From Eumeta japonica (taxonomy: Eukaryota > Arthropoda > Insecta > Lepidoptera > Psychidae), in NCBI GenBank assembly GCA_005406025.1, contig BGZK01000134.1:248001-312000 (forward strand): a DNA stretch of 64,000 nucleotides, read 5' to 3'. Positions within the stretch are counted from its first letter, which is position 1. Every line of letters begins with the position of its first letter. The notes below the pieces were generated by a model. That model had not been told where the DNA came from. It saw only the letters and a program-made list of their open reading frames with translations, and searched no databases. Made by a program: the position numbers and the translations under genes. Positions 45,395 through 56,394 of the stretch are shown piece after piece.

Positions 45395-46455
45395 TTTACA
45401 TTATACATGTGGGTTAAACTGAAAGAAAGTCTTTAAAAAATTAAAACTAAGCAAACTAGGAAGTTATTATGTTTCGATGGTAGCACCGAGAGAAACACTT
45501 TGTCCTCTCGCATTTAGGAGTTATTTCGACAACGTTTTCGTAATGAGCCACTGCTTTCTTGGCGTCCGTAAACCACTTTTCTCTAAGTTTTTCCTTTGTT
45601 ATTGGAAATAATAAAATCGCTCGGTGCAAAGTCAGGGTGGTAAAGTGGATACTATCCACTCAGTATTTCTATACCTAACGTCTCCAAACAGTTAGTCATT
45701 GTCTGGCGATATATAGTGAGTCGTTGTCATGATGAAGGAGAACCAAACTATGAGGTCGTTTTTTCCGAACTATTTGCAAAATAAGAAGCAAAAAATTTTA
45801 TTGTTAACTGTTTTTTAATGTTTTAAAACAATTGTTGCATAATGACCTGCCATTCCGAAGAAAGAGACCATCATTTTTTTTCCAGTGCTTCGACTTCGTT
45901 TTACTTTTGTAGGCAAGTTCTAAAAATAAACCTCCTCTGAGCAGACTGTCTTTTGGTTTCGAGACCCTGACAGTAAATCCAGCTTTTGTAACCTGTAACT
46001 ATATTGTGTACAGCACTTGAGTCACCATCGTCAAATCTTTGTATCATTTCACGGCATCAATTGACACAATAGTGTTTTAGAGTTTCGATCCAAATATGAG
46101 CTATCCACCGAGTACAAAACTTCCTAACCGTTAAATATTTAGGAAAAATTTTTTGCACTTAATTCATACCAATGCATAAGCTTGTGGAAATCTGCTGACA
46201 GTTTACTCTTTTGCCAGTCTCTATCGGGAGCCGTGCAACACTGATGTTGTCTTCGTTCGTCGCCATAGAAGGACGTCCCTCTCGTAAATCATCAGTCAAA
46301 TCAGTGCGCTCACGTTTGTACTAGTTATATCAGTTATTAACAGAGACAAGAAAAATCATTGCGCAAAAATATTCTTTTTTTTCGCCAATTTGTGAAAACA
46401 AATGACAGATGAATGCAATATGTGTATATATATATACAGGAAGTTTGACAAAGAG
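45395..46455 (-). mobile_element. mariner-family transposon remnant, copy C (most complete)
   Basis: The minus strand keeps the C-terminal region open at 45659-45456: FTTLTLHRAILLFPITKEKL, then REKWFTDAKKAVAHYENVVE and PKCERTKCFS, the segment after the third catalytic aspartate of mariner transposases. Farther upstream it reads NIVTGYKSWIYCQGLETK, where the usual TGDE has become TGYK, so the first catalytic aspartate is lost. Terminal sequence to about 46430 (AAATGACAGATGAATGCAAT) matches the ends of copies A and B. The right side carries an (AT)n run and then AAGTGTCACCTACGTATACA, shared with 19.87 kb. Confidence 0.88.
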
Positions 46456-46459
46456 TTTT

Positions 46460-46985
46460 AAAATTTGAATATGTTTTACCAATTCATAGTTTTTATGCGG
46501 CCAATCCTAAAAAAATTAAGTGTCACCTACGTATACATTATGTCTCGCTATTATCTCAGGTGAAACTTTTTCAACTATCCCGCATTCGTTTATTGAGCGA
46601 CTCAATTTTATATGTGGCCCTTGATCATTTTTCCCACAATTCTATACGACTCTCTATAATATCCCATAAAATTCAAAGGTTTTACCAACAACTATTCAAG
46701 GTACATATACCACCATCAAGTTACCTACGCGAAACTTGGTACATTTTTTACCTCCATTATCCCTAATTTTCTGTTTTAACTGTTCGTTTCTGATGCTTCC
46801 AAGAGCCATATTATTTATAAATTCTTGACCTCGAGCCATGCTATTGTAATACCTCGACAGTCCATAAATAAATATGGAGTCAACCCTGTCGTGAACAGAC
46901 ATTATATGAAAACGTTAGTAAAAACAAAAATATACATCAATATCTCCGGTTATTGCCAACATACATCGATATGAGTTCGATGAAA
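46460..46985. other. Spacer between mariner copy C and the gypsy remnant
   Basis: Two 68-codon frames overlap on opposite strands (46560-46902) without recognisable features. Confidence 0.45.
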
Positions 46986-46989
46986 ACGT

Positions 46990-47715
46990 ACGATGAAACC
47001 TCTCTATCAAACTATTTGTTTGCAAGTGGACCGCAGTAGAGAAACGCGATATTGCCTCGAATGCTCCTAACGTGTCTCTCACAATTCTCGAGCGAAAGAC
47101 AGATACTTGGTCAGATATTATTTCCTGTACGGACCCAAACTTAGAAAAAATTCATTCAAATGACTCCGATATCGCTTCAGCTGTGATCCGCTGAATAGCT
47201 TTTATGATAACATACTCTATAGCTTTTATTATGTATTTATTAGCGCGCATGGACCTTCTCATGGACGCTATAAGAATACCAAACTTTTCTAATAGGCCAT
47301 GTAACAAAATTGTTGAAAGCAAATCTGATGGCTGATTTTCTCTCTCTCCAAGCAAGCACGGCACGATCTGACGTACTTTGTCTACTTCATCTTTTTCATT
47401 ATTCATGAAATATCTTTCTCCTAACTTTCCCAACGTTTTGGTTAAGCCAAAATGCCCCCTTGTCCAAGGTTCTTCGTGTACTTCTTTCGAAACTTCTTCT
47501 AACATGCACCTACGGAAGATTATTTTCCCTCACCTTTGTCTTAACAAACTTATCTTCTTATTTAAAATTTCATTTCTTACAAAAAAGTCCCGATGTCCAC
47601 CTCCCGTTACCATTTAATCCCCGCAGAAATGTCACCACAGTTGAGTTTTCTTCTATAAATTTCGCTTTTGAAGTCAGTCTCTTCAATCTATAAAAATATT
47701 CTGACAGGACAGGAT
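46990..47715 (-). mobile_element. Ty3/gypsy internal remnant: gag fragment fused to integrase
   Basis: Reading down the minus strand from the LTR edge at 47718: SEYFYRLKRLTSKAKFIEEN and VTFLRGLNG (Gag), then KIIFRRCMLEEVSKEVHEEP, HFGLTKTLGKLGERYF (integrase zinc-binding N-terminus), VPCLLG (CxxC lost), RANKYIIKAIEYVIIKAIQR and ITAEAISE (catalytic core), ending after the FARELCE-like region near 47000. Protease, reverse transcriptase and RNase H are absent, so gag has been joined to integrase by deletion. It is the sister of the 6.0-6.83 kb remnant, which keeps protease but lacks RT. It is framed by the interrupted LTR upstream; no 3' LTR was found below 46990. Confidence 0.87.
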
Positions 47716-47717
47716 GA

Positions 47718-48801
47718 TGTAATAAGTAGGTTAAGTATGTGGCACGCGAGGTATCCTGTCTCCGTGCTGGGGTCGCACGAACGTCAATTCTGTCTGAATT
47801 TAAAATAATCGAATGTTATTCAGTTCGCGAAACAAAAGTAGAGAGATAAATGAAGTGTGTCTAGGAAAAAAAGCGTGAACCCTAATAGTAAAAAACTGGC
47901 CAAGAGCATGTCGAGGGTTCCGAAGCCATTAATACAAAGAAATACACTACAGATGAAAAAAGTACGTTGTTATACTTTTTTCATATTTCCCGTTCTGAAT
48001 AGTTATAAGCATTTTAATCGCCTACAACTAGAAAAATAAGTAGGTATGTCGACTATTACTATTAAACTAGTCGAAAGTGCATCAGCTAAAGAGCGTATCT
48101 TCATAGCACTTAACGTCCTTTCGTTGAGAAGCGCAGTTTATCGGAAATAACTCAAAAACAGTGTATCGGACCATATTCAAAATAATTTTTGTTGAAAGTA
48201 TTTATTAAGCTTATTTTCGTTATTTTTTTCATATTTTTTGGACTTATGGTTTAGAAAATAGAGAGGGTGATACAATTTCTGCAACTTTTGGGGAGATTAT
48301 TTCCAAAATTATTCACGAATTCAGAAAAATCTTAAAATATTTTTAAAAGAACTATCGAAATTTATGCCATTCGTTGATGTTTGCCGATAAAATTTTTTTC
48401 TGCTTCTGTTACATGTATGTAGTGTCCCCTTCCCCCCAGAAATATTAATTTTTTATTAACCACCAAACTAAGCAGCAAATTATAAAAGACACCTGCACAA
48501 CTTTTTAGTTTAGGTGTAGTAAATTTCATCAATAAACATCTTGCAGTGTTTGAATAAAATGCCTGTAACATACGGGCAGACGGACGGACATGACGAAACT
48601 ATAAGGGTTCCGCTTTTTTGGTTCGGAACCCTAATAAAAACTAAAGGAGCTGAATTTAATTAGTATCGTATTGAAGACCTATACGTCATTAAATATATCT
48701 AAGAGTAAACGAATAAACATAGTTGATATCGCTACCGCTCGTTTAACTGAAGATCCCGAGTGCCAAAAAAGTGAAACGTCTAAGACTGCTCCTATTCTAC
48801 A
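47718..48801 (-). mobile_element. Ty3/gypsy 5' LTR interrupted by a younger repeat
   Basis: The minus strand from 48801 (TGTAGAATAGG) to 48629 and from 47896 to 47718 (ending TTACA) together match the whole LTR at 44020-44376. The gap 47897-48628 is filled by a Lepidoptera-type repeat. CCCTAATAGTAAAAAAC on one side (47880-47896) and CCCTAATAAAAAC on the other (48629-48641) look like a target-site duplication. The internal remnant begins directly after the LTR end without a primer-binding site. Confidence 0.8.
47897..48628 (+). repeat. Lepidoptera-type dispersed repeat inserted in the LTR
   Basis: It begins CTGGCCAAGAGCATGTCGAG and GGTTCCGAAGCC, and ends ATGCCTGTAACATACGGGCA, then GACGGACGGACATGACG, then AAACTATAAGGGTTCCG and GGTTCGGAACC. 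Between are the motifs TCATCAATAAACATCTTGCA and GTATCGGACCATATTCAAAA. I recognise both ends as a repeat abundant in moths and butterflies. A shorter copy is at 3.07-3.33 kb and a tail at 8.84 kb. It is non-coding and likely non-autonomous. Confidence 0.75.
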
Positions 48802-48804
48802 ATA

Positions 48805-49180
48805 TATGTTTGTCCTCCTATAAATACATAGCACCATCTGATCCTAAACTAAGTAACGAGGCTTGTTCTATTGGTATCAGATACTTGATGAAATACATAC
48901 ATACTCCTTTTGTAAATATATACTTATTTACCCATAATAAATATATAAATAGGCAAGCAATAAATAGAAACATTCATAGTTGAAAGAATCGGGCCCTCGA
49001 ATCAAGTATAGAAGGGTCTACTGTTATTATTGTTTTCTTTTAAGAAAAAAAACTCTGTTAACTACTTCTAACACTTGAGCAAATTTTAAAACATACTCGT
49101 CTCGGTGCGTTTACGGTGTCATTGTAGGTATCGTTGATTTATCAATGAACAAACTGATCGAAATCCAGAAACTAAGCGTC
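48805..49180. other. Non-coding DNA
   Basis: AT-rich; a 70-codon plus frame (48771-48983) partly overlaps the LTR edge and is incidental. Confidence 0.5.
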
Positions 49181-49184
49181 AGTC

Positions 49185-49510
49185 GACCGTGCGGCTATTT
49201 CCATATGAACCAATGACTAAAAGATTACAGCGAGCGAGAAGTGCAGGCAAAATTTTGTTAGAATATTTGACAAAAAGATTCTTTGACAGGTTATCCGGTA
49301 CTCTTACGAAATCCAAGAAGTGTCAGTGATGAATGATGTGTTGTTAAAAGTTTTCCGGAAATTTTACTGCCGCGAGCAGTAAACGACTGAACACCGGCCT
49401 CCGTGGGCTATTGCTTCACCATGACAGCGCGTCTGGGCGCTCGTCGCTCAAAGCAAGAGTCTTTCTGGATAGGACACCGGTCAAATTTTCGCACTGCCCA
49501 AGTCATGAAC
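49185..49510 (+). mobile_element. mariner-type transposase remnant, catalytic middle part
   Basis: The plus strand reads FPYEPMTKRLQRARSAGKIL and later, in another frame, NTGLRGLLLHHDSAS followed by LKARVFL. HHDNAS-type wording marks the second catalytic aspartate of mariner transposases, and the RARSAGK block lies where it should between the first and second catalytic motifs. The first and third motifs and both ends are missing. It is in the opposite orientation to, and of a different subfamily from, copies A-C. Confidence 0.78.
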
Positions 49511-49514
49511 GATA

Positions 49515-49855
49515 TCTATATACACCATACACAATACGTATATACAAGTACCTATTGTATACGGGCCCATTACCCCAGCGTTAAACTTATCTATCATATC
49601 ACAATGGTATTATAAAAATAAAGGTATTAATGTGAAGGTTTATGTTTGTTACCATTGAAAGCAGAGGCTGCTGAACGAATATTGCTATTTTAAACAATTC
49701 GGAAAACATAAAACAATAAAATATAACATATATAACTTACGACGAATTGAGTAGTTTTCCCTCACTGAAGACAAAAAAATAAGAATCATTTCAGTAGATC
49801 CAAAGACAATTTCTTCACATAAAAACTAATCAATAAATTTAAATTTACCTTTTTA
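49515..49855. other. Non-coding spacer
   Basis: Nothing recognised. Confidence 0.5.
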
Positions 49856-49859
49856 TTAT

Positions 49860-50765
49860 ATTAGTGTGGACGACCTAGACGAATATACACAATTCATTTT
49901 ACATTATGGCCGTACTAAAACGACGTTCCACAATTAATGTGATATTCAACAGTAAAGTTAAATTTAAATTAAAAAACAGGACAAGTGCGAGTCAGATTTA
50001 CATACTGAGAGATCCGTGCTACATCATATTTGTTTTAAATACTCAAGAGAAATTATTTTCATTCATACATTTGAGGATTCTCAGCACGAGCTCCACTCAC
50101 ACTTGGTTGATTATTATTTAATGTTCGCCTTAAGTTTCCGCTGTAACCCGCTAAGTTTAACGCTTGTATATGTTACTGCTTTTATGATAGAGCAAAGATA
50201 AGAAAAATAAACTGATACGCATGAAGTATGCACTCACGTACTGCGAGTGTCAGTTTATTTTGGATATTGAAATTAACCAAAACGAAGCAAACTATACACT
50301 TCTTACAGGTTTATTGTGTCATCTATAAGTACAGTTTTGTGTTTTTTTTTCTAGATTTTAGGCTCTGTAGTTTTGAAGATAAAGGGGAATGGTAAATTTT
50401 TATCTATTTTATTTAATATTCTTAAAACTATCCATTTTAAAATGTACTCTAGACCCTCAAAGTAAGTGCTTTCATTTGATAAATCACATGGTGGTACACT
50501 TTGCAAAACTATTTTTTAAATTTTCTAATAAACCCCCAAAAATGGACCTCGTATTTAAAACTCATTTATTTACATTACACGTCCATATTTTATTCACAGA
50601 CATACGTATACCGAATGCCAGCTTAATGGGTCAAGTAGATCCAGAGCAAGTAGGCTATGACGAACGTATACTTTATGTTCGAGACACACGAGCGATCCTA
50701 TAAGGGTCTCTATTTCTTTTTTTACTTGTCGGTAAGGAACCCTAAAAGTGCCTTTCGTATAATAA
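49860..50765 (+). repeat. Lepidoptera-type 'AAGTGCGAGTC' repeat
   Basis: The head AAAACAGGACAAGTGCGAGT, then CAGATTTACATACTGAGAGA and TCCGTGC, and the tail GCTTAATGGGTCAAGTAGAT, CCAGAGCAAGTAGG, then GAGCGATCCTATAAGGGTCT and GGTAAGGAACCCTAAAAGTG match a long dispersed repeat I know from Lepidoptera. The 104-codon plus frame at 50389-50703 lies in its 3' half and is not conserved coding sequence as far as I can tell. Confidence 0.65.
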
Positions 50766-50859
50766 AATAAACCTAAGTGCTATTATAAAGTCATAGAACA
50801 TAACTCGTTACTGCATTCGTACACATTAATAGATAGTTAATAATGGTATAGTATACCGG

Positions 50860-51150
50860 TTCGTTCGGATGCCGCAAAGTCGTCGACCCGATCGGATGTA
50901 ATATTTCACAGCGACAATAGGCGCCCAGTCAGTTCACGTCGCGCGGAGTCGGCTGCAACGCAACTCCTGAGTGGATTAGACGTAGTACGATGCCGGCCAT
51001 TTATTGCAGGCGGCGACGTCGACCCGATCTTCCTCCATTGCCGATATGAGGTTTTGCTTTTCCCATTCTTTTAGCGTTGTGTTTGTACGGAGTGCCGTCG
51101 TGAATGCACACGGCAGGAGCTGACGCGAACAAATCGGATGGCTTGCAATA
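50860..51150. promoter_or_regulatory. GC-rich island
   Basis: GTCGTCGACCCGATCGGATG recurs in part 150 bases later as GACGTCGACCCGATCTTCCT. ATGCCGGCCATTTATTGCAG and TGCACACGGCAGGAGCTGAC also lie in it. No long frame. Candidate conserved regulatory element. Confidence 0.35.
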
Positions 51151-51154
51151 ACGA

Positions 51155-52885
51155 ACTGTAATTGGTGTCATGTAAACGGTATCGTATATAACTATAAAGA
51201 GAAAATTTTTTTCTTCATTTGAAATGGTAAATTTTAAATTAACTCGTCATATTTTCCACATATCTGAGTATATGTATAAAAAGAAAGGGTGACTTGATAT
51301 TTATTTTGTTCGACTGCAACGGAATATAAATCTATGTAAACGTCGTTATATTGTAAAGTCGTTACAATTTAAAATATAAAGAAAATCAGTTATCGCATAC
51401 AAGAATATGCATACAGCTCTTGTTTCTGCTCCCTTCAAGTTTTACTTGCAGTTTAATGCATCTCTCTGGTAATAATATAAATGAAAAATATACATAGCGA
51501 ATATAAATTTGATTACCATTTATTTAATGAAGTCTTTCTATAGCGTATAAAATTAACTTCCATTATAGATTTTTAATAACCTTAAAGTTTAACGTTATTA
51601 TTACAATAATAATTTTATTGGCTGTTTCTTGTTCAGATAATAATAAACTCTTTTTTCGATCGATCGATCAATCAAAAATGAAAAAGTAATAAATTATTGA
51701 ACTCATCACACTCAAAATATCAATTTTAATGCTCTCTCTTTCTCCACCGACCGTAAATCAAATTATAATTATTTCCACGAATACTCAGGTTTTAAAGTAT
51801 AGCTTGAGGTACTTAATGTACATATACTACTATACTCGTATGTGACTCGTCAAATAAAGAACTACCTTTTCACTTACAGATTAGTACATTTTACAAAATG
51901 TGATATATCTGAAAACTATATTCATATATTTATACGGTTTCGTCTATACCATTTACTTTACTATATTCATGTTCATACAGATCTTTTTGAACTTTGTAAT
52001 ATGTTTTATAAAGTGTCCATTTGTTGTTGAATCGAAAAGATTTTCACCTGCTGCAAAGCTTCTTATGGTCGAGATCATTGCACGAAATCGTTTTTGCAAT
52101 TAACGGTCTAGGGCTGCGGACCCTAAACCTGAATGGGGCCTTTGCTTGCTGTTATAAATAGTAAGCGTCTCACATCAAGCGAGTTTCGCTGTCTATAATG
52201 GGGTCCCGGTCCCTACTCCTTGGTCTGTACCTTCGTATGTTGTTAATCTGGAAAGGTTTGATAATCTGAAAAGGATTGCAGGCTGACAAAACAAATTCAT
52301 AGAGCGAACGTGCGTGATGAAAGGATCGGCGAGGGTCTCTCTAGAAAATCTTATGCAGACCAAATTGGTGGCGCATCAAAAAAGGGCTAAACGATAAGTA
52401 CTCTAATCCGACGAGTACGAATGAAAGGATTGACCCGAATCAGACGTGAGTTTATAATAATAAAAATCTAAGGCTTTGTAAAATATCGAGATATGTAATG
52501 CTCAGTTTTAAATTTTATGTAGATAATAGTCGATTAATGAATTGAATGTTTGAAAATGAAATAAATTGAACTGAAAAAAAATACTTGTTTGTACAAAACC
52601 GTTATTGTTGATATCACAAAAGAACTTAATTTCAAACTAGAATTTAGTACCTTGTATTAAAAAATAACGATTTAATAGTAAGATTAAATAATGATGATGA
52701 TAAAATTTACCAGTATACTTTGTTTGTAAAAGCAACAAAATATTTTTGGTAATACATACTAGTAACTTTGGTTAATTTAAAATTTATATTTTGTGAAATA
52801 AATAATTCTCATGATAAACGTAAGAGAGTGTTTAATAATAATAATGAATGCGAAGCGTAACATTGACTAAAAGAAATGTCAAAGG
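51155..52885. other. AT-rich DNA without a gene
   Basis: (TCGA)n-like TCGATCGATCGATCAATC at 51655-51672. 52080-52460 is GC-richer, with words such as GATAATCTGAAAAGGATTGC and GATGAAAGGATCGGCGAGGG that could be an old repeat I cannot name. Confidence 0.45.
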
Positions 52886-52891
52886 CTAAAT

Positions 52892-53930
52892 AGACCAGAG
52901 CATAGTGGCGCATTCGTTTGCAAAATTGTTTTAATTCGTAATTCTTTTTTAAATGTCCGGTAGGTCTTCTTTATTATAAAAGTGTAAGATGACACTTGAT
53001 ATCTTTTCATGTTATTGTTTAAATAACGAAAAACTATATAGCCTAGAAAAATGCATTTTTTGCAATTAATTAATTTTTTTTATATTTTTTACAATATTTC
53101 GAATGAAAAAAGTCCTCACACCCATCATCGTATCTCTAACCAATTAATTGTTTCTACTGATTACTGAAAAATAAGGTTCAGAAGAGTTTACTTCTCAGAC
53201 AGTATCTGACAATGATTTTTCCATAGATAAAAATAAATGTTTCTGTAAACTTCAATGACGGAAAAAGTTATCGAAATCATCGAAATAATGAATATAAATC
53301 TCATTACATAAAACTATGAATTAGAAAAATTATTAAATTCATATTAGCAACAGTAATGTTATTATAGTTTAATATGTTACCGCTAAAAACCGCAAAAAAA
53401 TTTTCAAATGCGTCGTCTGCCTTTCTCTTACTCATTTTTCTACATCTACGACATCTCTTTCAAAAGTGCATGCGCGTAGAAAGTATATTGTTATAAAGTA
53501 AAAAGAACAGAGAAATAAACAAAATTTTGAAAATCTATTTAGGCTATTTTGTTTAATATAGTTGAAATTTTTGATAAAAAATTAAAAATTATGGCATTTA
53601 AATTTTTAAGTTATATTAAATAATGCAAGAAAATTTGGATTTTCGGCGATTTTCAATTTTAAAAAATTCATAACAAATAATTGGTTAGAGATACGGTGAT
53701 GAGTGTAAGGACTTTTTTCATTTGAAATATTATAAGGAATATAAAAAAAATAATTAATTATAAAAAATGCATTTTTTCTGGGCTATATAGTTTTTCGTTG
53801 TTTAAACAATAACGTCAAAAGATATCAAGTGTCATCTTACACTTTTATAATTAGGAAGACCTACCGGACATTTAAAAAAGAATTACAAAATAAAACAATT
53901 TTGCAAACGAATGCGCCACTATGCCCTGCA
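52892..53930. mobile_element. Foldback/MITE-like element with ~255-bp terminal inverted arms
   Basis: The left arm (about 52892-53152) and right arm (about 53675-53930) are reverse complements at roughly nine in ten positions: GCATAGTGGCGCATTCGTTT, AAATGTCCGGTAGGTCTTC, GTAAGATGACACTTGATATC and CGTATCTCTAACCAATTA appear in both. About 520 bp of AT-rich DNA with no frame separates them. CTAAAT immediately outside each arm (52886-52891 and 53931-53936) may be the target-site duplication. The termini read AGACCAGAGC and TGCAGGGC, so a hAT-like CAGRG end is possible. It encodes nothing, so it would depend on another element's transposase. Confidence 0.85.
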
Positions 53931-53939
53931 CTAAATCTT

Positions 53940-54745
53940 TTAATACATCTTAAATTAGTATTCAGTCTTTGATGAGATTAAATTTGATTAGATTTTTTTT
54001 TATTTTAGAATTCTTTTACAGTGATCAATTTTTTAATGAAAAGAAACACTTATCTGAAAGTGCGTTTCTGAGAAATATGCATAATCATCTTGACCAAGTA
54101 AAATTAAGTTTTCAGAAAATTTTATTTAGTTCAGTTCTTGTGGTACCATTTTCAGTCGGTCAATTTGTTGAAAAGATAGTCTTGTTAGAGTTTACTCTTT
54201 AAGAATTAAGTAGTTGGGGAGCAAAATCGAGTGTTAATAGAAAGTGAAATCGTGTTATGTTGCCTTTCCACGCCATATATCTGCACATCTAATACTGAAC
54301 GGGTGTATGTTTATTCTGTTGTTGATTTTTACATGTTTTATCTTTAACGCAGACAAGTTAAGCTTTCGATGTACATAGTGTTAAGTGTTATTTATAGCCA
54401 TTGCTGACGATCTTTTAATGTGGAGTTTAGGAGTTTAAAACCTTTTTTTTATTATTACGTACCATCAATTTTTTTTTTGTTTAATGCGTACGCATACACA
54501 CGAATTCACATGGCATGACTTTCAAAGTCACGTTAGCTTCCTACGGATGGGGAACGGCGCATTCAATAATAAAACGACTTTTCAGTAATCTCACTAGGAC
54601 TTTAGAATTTCCTTTTCTCTTATCGGGGGGAAAGTTTAAAAAAAAAAACTATAAAGAAATCGTCTAACTGGACGAAATTCAAAACATGAACTCGAAAGTC
54701 TAACTCACCCGTTTGGATGTTGTTCATAATCTATATTTTTTAGAA
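53940..54745. other. AT-rich DNA without a gene
   Basis: A 77-codon plus frame at 53969-54202 has no recognised feature. Confidence 0.5.
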
Positions 54746-54754
54746 TATTATACT

Positions 54755-55145
54755 CGATGGTACCTCAGGGCCGCGGTGTCGCCTCGCAGACGTCGTAACG
54801 GGCGGACGCTTTGTGCGGGAACAAACGAGCTTAATTTGCATCATGTCGCTGGGGCCGCTCTCCTTTTTGGCTTTGCGTCCGCGAAACAACGCCGAAATCA
54901 AGCCGGCCCGGGAATAATAAGGCGGCGGATTACGGCGGCCCGGCGAGAGAAGCTACGGGAAAGCGATGTGCTTATATATATTTTTTATTCATTTTGATTT
55001 CGTTCAGTTTCGTTCGAATCATTTTTTTTTTAATTTTTCCAAATCACTGGATGAATTCAAATCGAAATTGCGCAACATCGGTTCTTGCGCTTCAATGAGC
55101 CGGCCGGCGTCGTGTGCGCAGGAACGATACGGCTTTGTTACACGT
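54755..55145. promoter_or_regulatory. GC-rich island, candidate CNE
   Basis: CGAGCTTAATTTGCATCATG (an ATTTGCAT octamer-like POU site) is followed by TCCGCGAAACAACGCCGAAA, GGCCCGGGAATAATAAGGCG and GATTACGGCGGCCCGGCG. A second GC-rich patch at 55070-55145 follows a T-rich gap. The 94-codon plus frame (54713-54997) has no known domain. Octamer- and homeodomain-type sites in a CpG-rich block suggest an enhancer. Confidence 0.4.
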
Positions 55146-55149
55146 AAAT

Positions 55150-55785
55150 GGTAAGACGAGGAAGACGTTCTGAGGCTGAGAGTTGCCGAGCGGATTGGCA
55201 TATGCCATTAATTATTTTATAATTTGTGGTTTTAGTGATCCCATTGCTAAGATATATCCTGCCACGATCCCCTTTAGTTACTGGAATGATTGGGAGGTTT
55301 GGGACCTTAAGCTCTCCAAGCTGATCCAGTGCGGATTGGGAATAGATGAGGTGACACGGAGGGTGTTGTTTGAGATAATAATTCATTGGTTAAACCACAT
55401 GTGGTAACGATCGAATAATCCATCCATCCAGGATCCATCGAACATCCAGGACCGAAGAAAATGCCCTTAACCTCTGGGCCACTACCACTCTGTTAGTGAT
55501 TTAGTCGATCGTAAAGTTTTGATATGTACTTGCGCGTACAATGTAATTGTAATACTCGTATATGCGCGTTTAAAAAAAATCCGGAAATGACGATACAGAC
55601 GTTTCTCATATAGCATGCACTAAGAAATTACATCCCTAAGAGGTACAAGCGATCAACATAGTGTACAAGACATACAATACACTCTACTGAAAATGTGAAG
55701 ATGTCGATCTAGTCAATAGACTTTGGATGAAACTTGTAAAGAATAGAAGAATAGAAATATGAATATGCTTTCATACAGAGATGCA
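55150..55785. other. Mixed DNA without a recognised gene
   Basis: Overlapping 74-82-codon frames at 55138-55407 on both strands have no recognised domains. CCATCCATCCAGGATCC near 55422 is a minor tandem. Confidence 0.45.
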
Positions 55786-55787
55786 TA

Positions 55788-56050
55788 GGGCGATAGTGGT
55801 GGAGTGGTCAGCGCAATGTTTTAAAATCGAAAGGTAATGGGTTCGAACTATGCGTACGAAATAATGAATCGATGAGTTGTTAACTTAAATCTTATCGAAG
55901 CACTTGCTCTGTGCCTCGAAGAGGGCGTTAAGTCATCGATGACGCGCGTATTTTGGTGACGGCCATCGTCAACGGCCTTAACAGGGGCAGCGTGAAAGGC
56001 CGAGGCCCTAACTCCTATCGAAATATTGTGGAAGTGTAATGGCCCTGTGC
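55788..56050 (+). mobile_element. tRNA-derived SINE
   Basis: CGATAGTGGTGGAGTGGTCA (55791-55810) is an A-box-like segment and GGGTTCGAACT (55839-55849) a good B box, spaced as in a tRNA, giving an internal RNA polymerase III promoter. Downstream GCACTTGCTCTGTGCCTCGA and AGAGGGCGTTAAGTCATCGA match the body of a SINE type I know in Lepidoptera ('TGCCTCGGAGAGCACGTTAAGCC'). SINEs are copied by LINE machinery in trans. The overlapping minus frames are incidental. Confidence 0.7.
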
Positions 56051-56394
56051 AGTAAGTAGGCTTTATCGACTTCATTGGTTTCAGTCATGGAGACGTAAAT
56101 CAAGGTCCAGAGGTATCCTTCTCCCTTCGCCCAACTAAATAGACGAAGGATACTGTAAAAAGAAGACACGAAAGATACTGTAATGTTGTTATACAGCAAG
56201 GGATAGGCAGTAGGTACTATATTTATTGCATATATTACACTGTGATATATATTTTTATATATTACAGTTTTTAGAGCACATAGAGCACGAGTTTACAAAC
56301 TATGTCGAGCGAAACTAATTGAAGCCACAGTTGTCAAAGAAATTGTGAGTACGCATAAGCTTTTAAAACTTTTTGTTTGGCGTTATAATAAATG

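Noticed and set aside
52160..52460. Possible LINE or other transposase fragment with GATGAAAGGATCGG-type words
   Set aside because: No translation on either strand gave recognisable motifs.
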